Shown piece after piece: positions 61,859 to 64,000 of a stretch of DNA of 64,000 nucleotides. Origin of the DNA: DASQDN01 sp963844855 (GTDB taxonomy: Bacteria > Acidobacteriota > Terriglobia > Bryobacterales > Bryobacteraceae); NCBI GenBank assembly GCA_963844855.1, contig CAWJQP010000020.1, forward strand, positions 1-64,000. The letters run 5' to 3'. Positions within the stretch are counted from its first letter, which is position 1. The number at the start of each line of letters is the position of its first letter. The notes under the pieces were generated by a model. It ran no database searches. It saw only the letters and a list, made by a program, of their open reading frames with translations, and was not told the origin of the DNA. Position numbers and translations under genes: made by a program.

Positions 61859-64000
61859 ATGGTGCGACCCATTTTGGGAGTGCTCTGGATTTGCGCAGTT
61901 CCGTTCCTTCTTTTCAGCCAGTCATTCACCGGTTCAATATCCGGATTAGTGACCGACTCCTCGGGCGCTGTGGTTCCACAGGCCGCCATCACTGTTACGG
62001 ACCTCGTAAGAAACACGAGCTTCCGCACCGAATCGAACGATTCAGGTTTTTATGTTGTCGGTCAGTTGTCGCCGGCAAGCTATCGCGTACATGTGGAAAA
62101 GGTGGGTTTCAAAAAGTACGCTCTTGATGCGCTCCCGCTTTCCACCCAGCAGAAGGTATCGTTAGACGTTGTTCTCGAAGTCGGCGCGCTCGTCGATAGC
62201 GTTTCGGTGACAGCTGAGGCCCAGCTCGTCGAATCGACAAACTCGACGCTCGGCGCTGTCGTGGAGAACAAGCGCATTCTCGACCTCCCGCTGAATGGCC
62301 GGAACATCTTCAACCTGGCTGCGCTCGTGCCGGGCGTCTTCATGGTGCGGCAGACCAGCGGCATCGCGGACTCGTTTACGGCGAATCGCTTCATCGTGAA
62401 CGGCGGACAGGAGTCGACAGGTGACATCCTCCTCGATGGCGTCACTGCGACGGTGTCGCATAACATCTCAACGATTCCTGCTGTGAGCGCCATCCCTTCG
62501 GTGGAAGGTATCCAGGAATTCAAGATCCAGACGAACGCCTACTCAGCGGAATATGGACGCAGCGGTGGCGGTCTCGTCACCCTGGTGACCAAGTCGGGGT
62601 CAAATGATTTTCACGGGAGCGTTTACGAATTCCTCCGCAACAGTAAGCTGGACGCAAATAATTTCTTCCAGAACCGCGCCGGGCGCGCGCTCGGGAGTTT
62701 CAAACGAAATCAGTTTGGCGCCAGCATCGGTGGTCCGGTTTCAATACCGAAGCTGTACAGCGGCAAGAACAAGACGTTCTTCTTCTTCAATTACGAAGGG
62801 CAGCGAATCCTGGCGGCGAGCCCGGCCCTTCACACAGTCCCGAGCCAGCTCGAGAAGGCCGGAGATTTCAGCCAGACCTTTAATGCTCAAGGCCAACTGA
62901 AAGTAATCTACGATCCCCAGACCACACGTCCCGATCCTGCGAGGGCAGGCGCATTTATCCGGTCTCCGTTTCCGGACAACAAAATTCCTTCCAATCGTCT
63001 GGACCCGGTGGCGCTCAAGATGCAGACATACTACCCCGAGGCGAACAGTCCGGGCTTGGCATTCTCGCATCAGAACAACCTTGTGCTGCAGGCCGCCTAT
63101 CCTCAGCCGCAGGATCGGATTGAGTTCAAGATCGATCAGGTCTTCAGTGAGCGGCAGCGGATGTTCGGACGTTACACGTTCATGGACAGCGTGTACTCCA
63201 AGCCGAATTACTGGGGCAACATCGTGGATCCCGGTTGCTGCGACCCGATGAATCAGCGGTTGCAGAACGGCGCCCTCGACTATCTCAACACCCTGAATAG
63301 CACAACGGTATTGAACATCCGCTACGGTTTCGGCCGCGTCAGCGGGAACCGATATCCGTGGAGCAAAGGGTTCCAGGTTTCGACGCTTGGGCTGCCTGCG
63401 TCCATCGATCAAGTGTCGAACCAGCCGGTATTTCCCACTGTCACCATTCAGGACTACACACAGCTTGGGCCGAACGGCGGCGATGTATATTTAATGGGCG
63501 ATGTCACCCACAGCATCCTCGCAAATCTCTCGAAGGTAACCGGCCGCCACAGCTTGCGGTTTGGCGTGGACGTGAGATTCAATCTCGTCAACTATGGGCA
63601 GCTCGGAACGCCTAGTGGCACCTTCAACTTTGAGCGGGTAATGACGCAAGGGCCCGACCCTCGCGCGTCCACCGCCAACGCCGGCGTTGGTTATGCGTCG
63701 TTCCTTCTGGGAGCCGGCAGCAATGGAGCTTCCGGTCCAGGCGGCGGCAGTATCACGCACCAGATTCGCCCCGCGAACGCGAACAAGTATTACGCTGCGT
63801 ACATCCAGGACGACTTCAAGGTGAGCCGCAAAGTCACCGTCAATGCGGGATTCCGGTGGGATTTCGAAGGCGGTGTGACCGAACGGTATGACCATTTGGC
63901 CGCGATCGACCCCTATGTGAAGAACCCCGTCAGCGACAAGATCGGAATGCCGGTAACCGGCGGATACCTGTTCGCCGGCGACTCGCTGGGCCGCCGCGCC
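61859..64000 (+). CDS. TonB-dependent receptor, carboxypeptidase-like N-terminus, 3' end clipped
   Basis: AGGAGG precedes ATG 61859, and the frame stays open for 714 codons to the window edge. It has a signal (MVRPILGVLWICAVPFLLFS), the regulatory-like domain (SISGLVTDSSGAVVPQAAIT, VVGQLSPASYRVHVEKVGFK), the plug (RILDLPLNGRNIFNLAALVP, RFIVNGGQESTGDILLDGVT, IQEFKIQTNAYSAEYGRSGG, VTKSGSNDFHGSVYEFLRNS) and about half the barrel. The design matches the receptor at 53736 but the sequences are clearly different paralogues. It takes up an unidentified substrate through the outer membrane. Confidence 0.9.
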   Translation, partial: MVRPILGVLWICAVPFLLFSQSFTGSISGLVTDSSGAVVPQAAITVTDLVRNTSFRTESNDSGFYVVGQLSPASYRVHVEKVGFKKYALDALPLSTQQKVSLDVVLEVGALVDSVSVTAEAQLVESTNSTLGAVVENKRILDLPLNGRNIFNLAALVPGVFMVRQTSGIADSFTANRFIVNGGQESTGDILLDGVTATVSHNISTIPAVSAIPSVEGIQEFKIQTNAYSAEYGRSGGGLVTLVTKSGSNDFHGSVYEFLRNSKLDANNFFQNRAGRALGSFKRNQFGASIGGPVSIPKLYSGKNKTFFFFNYEGQRILAASPALHTVPSQLEKAGDFSQTFNAQGQLKVIYDPQTTRPDPARAGAFIRSPFPDNKIPSNRLDPVALKMQTYYPEANSPGLAFSHQNNLVLQAAYPQPQDRIEFKIDQVFSERQRMFGRYTFMDSVYSKPNYWGNIVDPGCCDPMNQRLQNGALDYLNTLNSTTVLNIRYGFGRVSGNRYPWSKGFQVSTLGLPASIDQVSNQPVFPTVTIQDYTQLGPNGGDVYLMGDVTHSILANLSKVTGRHSLRFGVDVRFNLVNYGQLGTPSGTFNFERVMTQGPDPRASTANAGVGYASFLLGAGSNGASGPGGGSITHQIRPANANKYYAAYIQDDFKVSRKVTVNAGFRWDFEGGVTERYDHLAAIDPYVKNPVSDKIGMPVTGGYLFAGDSLGRRA

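Overview
The window looks like an acidobacterial chromosome, probably of the Solibacter/Bryobacter type. This is inferred from gene content, not from a marker gene. The pointers are very large TonB-dependent receptors that open with a carboxypeptidase-like regulatory domain, PEP-CTERM proteins, DNA-binding winged helices fused to TPR or ATPase domains, Tat-exported sugar and sulfate enzymes, and a very high load of insertion sequences. No rRNA, tRNA or CRISPR array was seen.

Layout. 1-700: a clipped IS200 tnpA and a Flp-type pilin. 944-4434: a complete IS21-type element with matched inverted ends and an extra zinc-finger gene. 4447-7290: the wreck of an integrated plasmid, holding the tail of a type ISP restriction-methylation gene, a parA/ribbon-helix-helix cassette among GTAAACG-type repeats, and a repA remnant fused to a truncated hydrolase. 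7841-12059: an IS6 scrap, a kinase scrap, and an operon of ribbon-helix-helix protein, multi-PAS histidine kinase and receiver. 12117-16052: an integrase scrap, a lone IS21 end cutting a parB, a single-stranded DNA-binding protein and an IS6-type transposase. 16260-29737 is the most ordinary part: a secreted enolase-superfamily enzyme, an esterase and a sulfatase, then a lipoprotein hydrolase and a flavin enzyme transcribed away from a large STAND-type regulator, a DUF4242 protein and an O-methyltransferase.

30041-38147 is a pile of IS110, IS256, IS21 and IS481/IS3-like elements around two tandem secreted paralogues. It also holds a 133-base nested inverted repeat that no gene explains. 38324-46010 contains large genes broken by several frameshifts each: a winged-helix TPR regulator, a PD40 propeller protein, a vanadium haloperoxidase and a small exported protein. 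It also contains RND and TonB-receptor scraps welded to an IS3 scrap. 46115-53726 has small membrane, exported and stress genes (PEP-CTERM, cupin, DUF1003, YciE) mixed with more IS fragments. 53736-64000 carries one complete and one right-clipped TonB-dependent receptor, with small secreted proteins between them.

Two themes stand out. First, at least fifteen recognisable genes are split by one-base shifts or single stop codons, while genes of 860-1150 codons close by are intact. Either the IS-rich segments are decaying, or base quality varies along the assembly. Second, many IS ends sit exactly at gene break points, so most truncations can be traced to a particular element. Stretches over 300 bases without a gene are listed as 'other' features.
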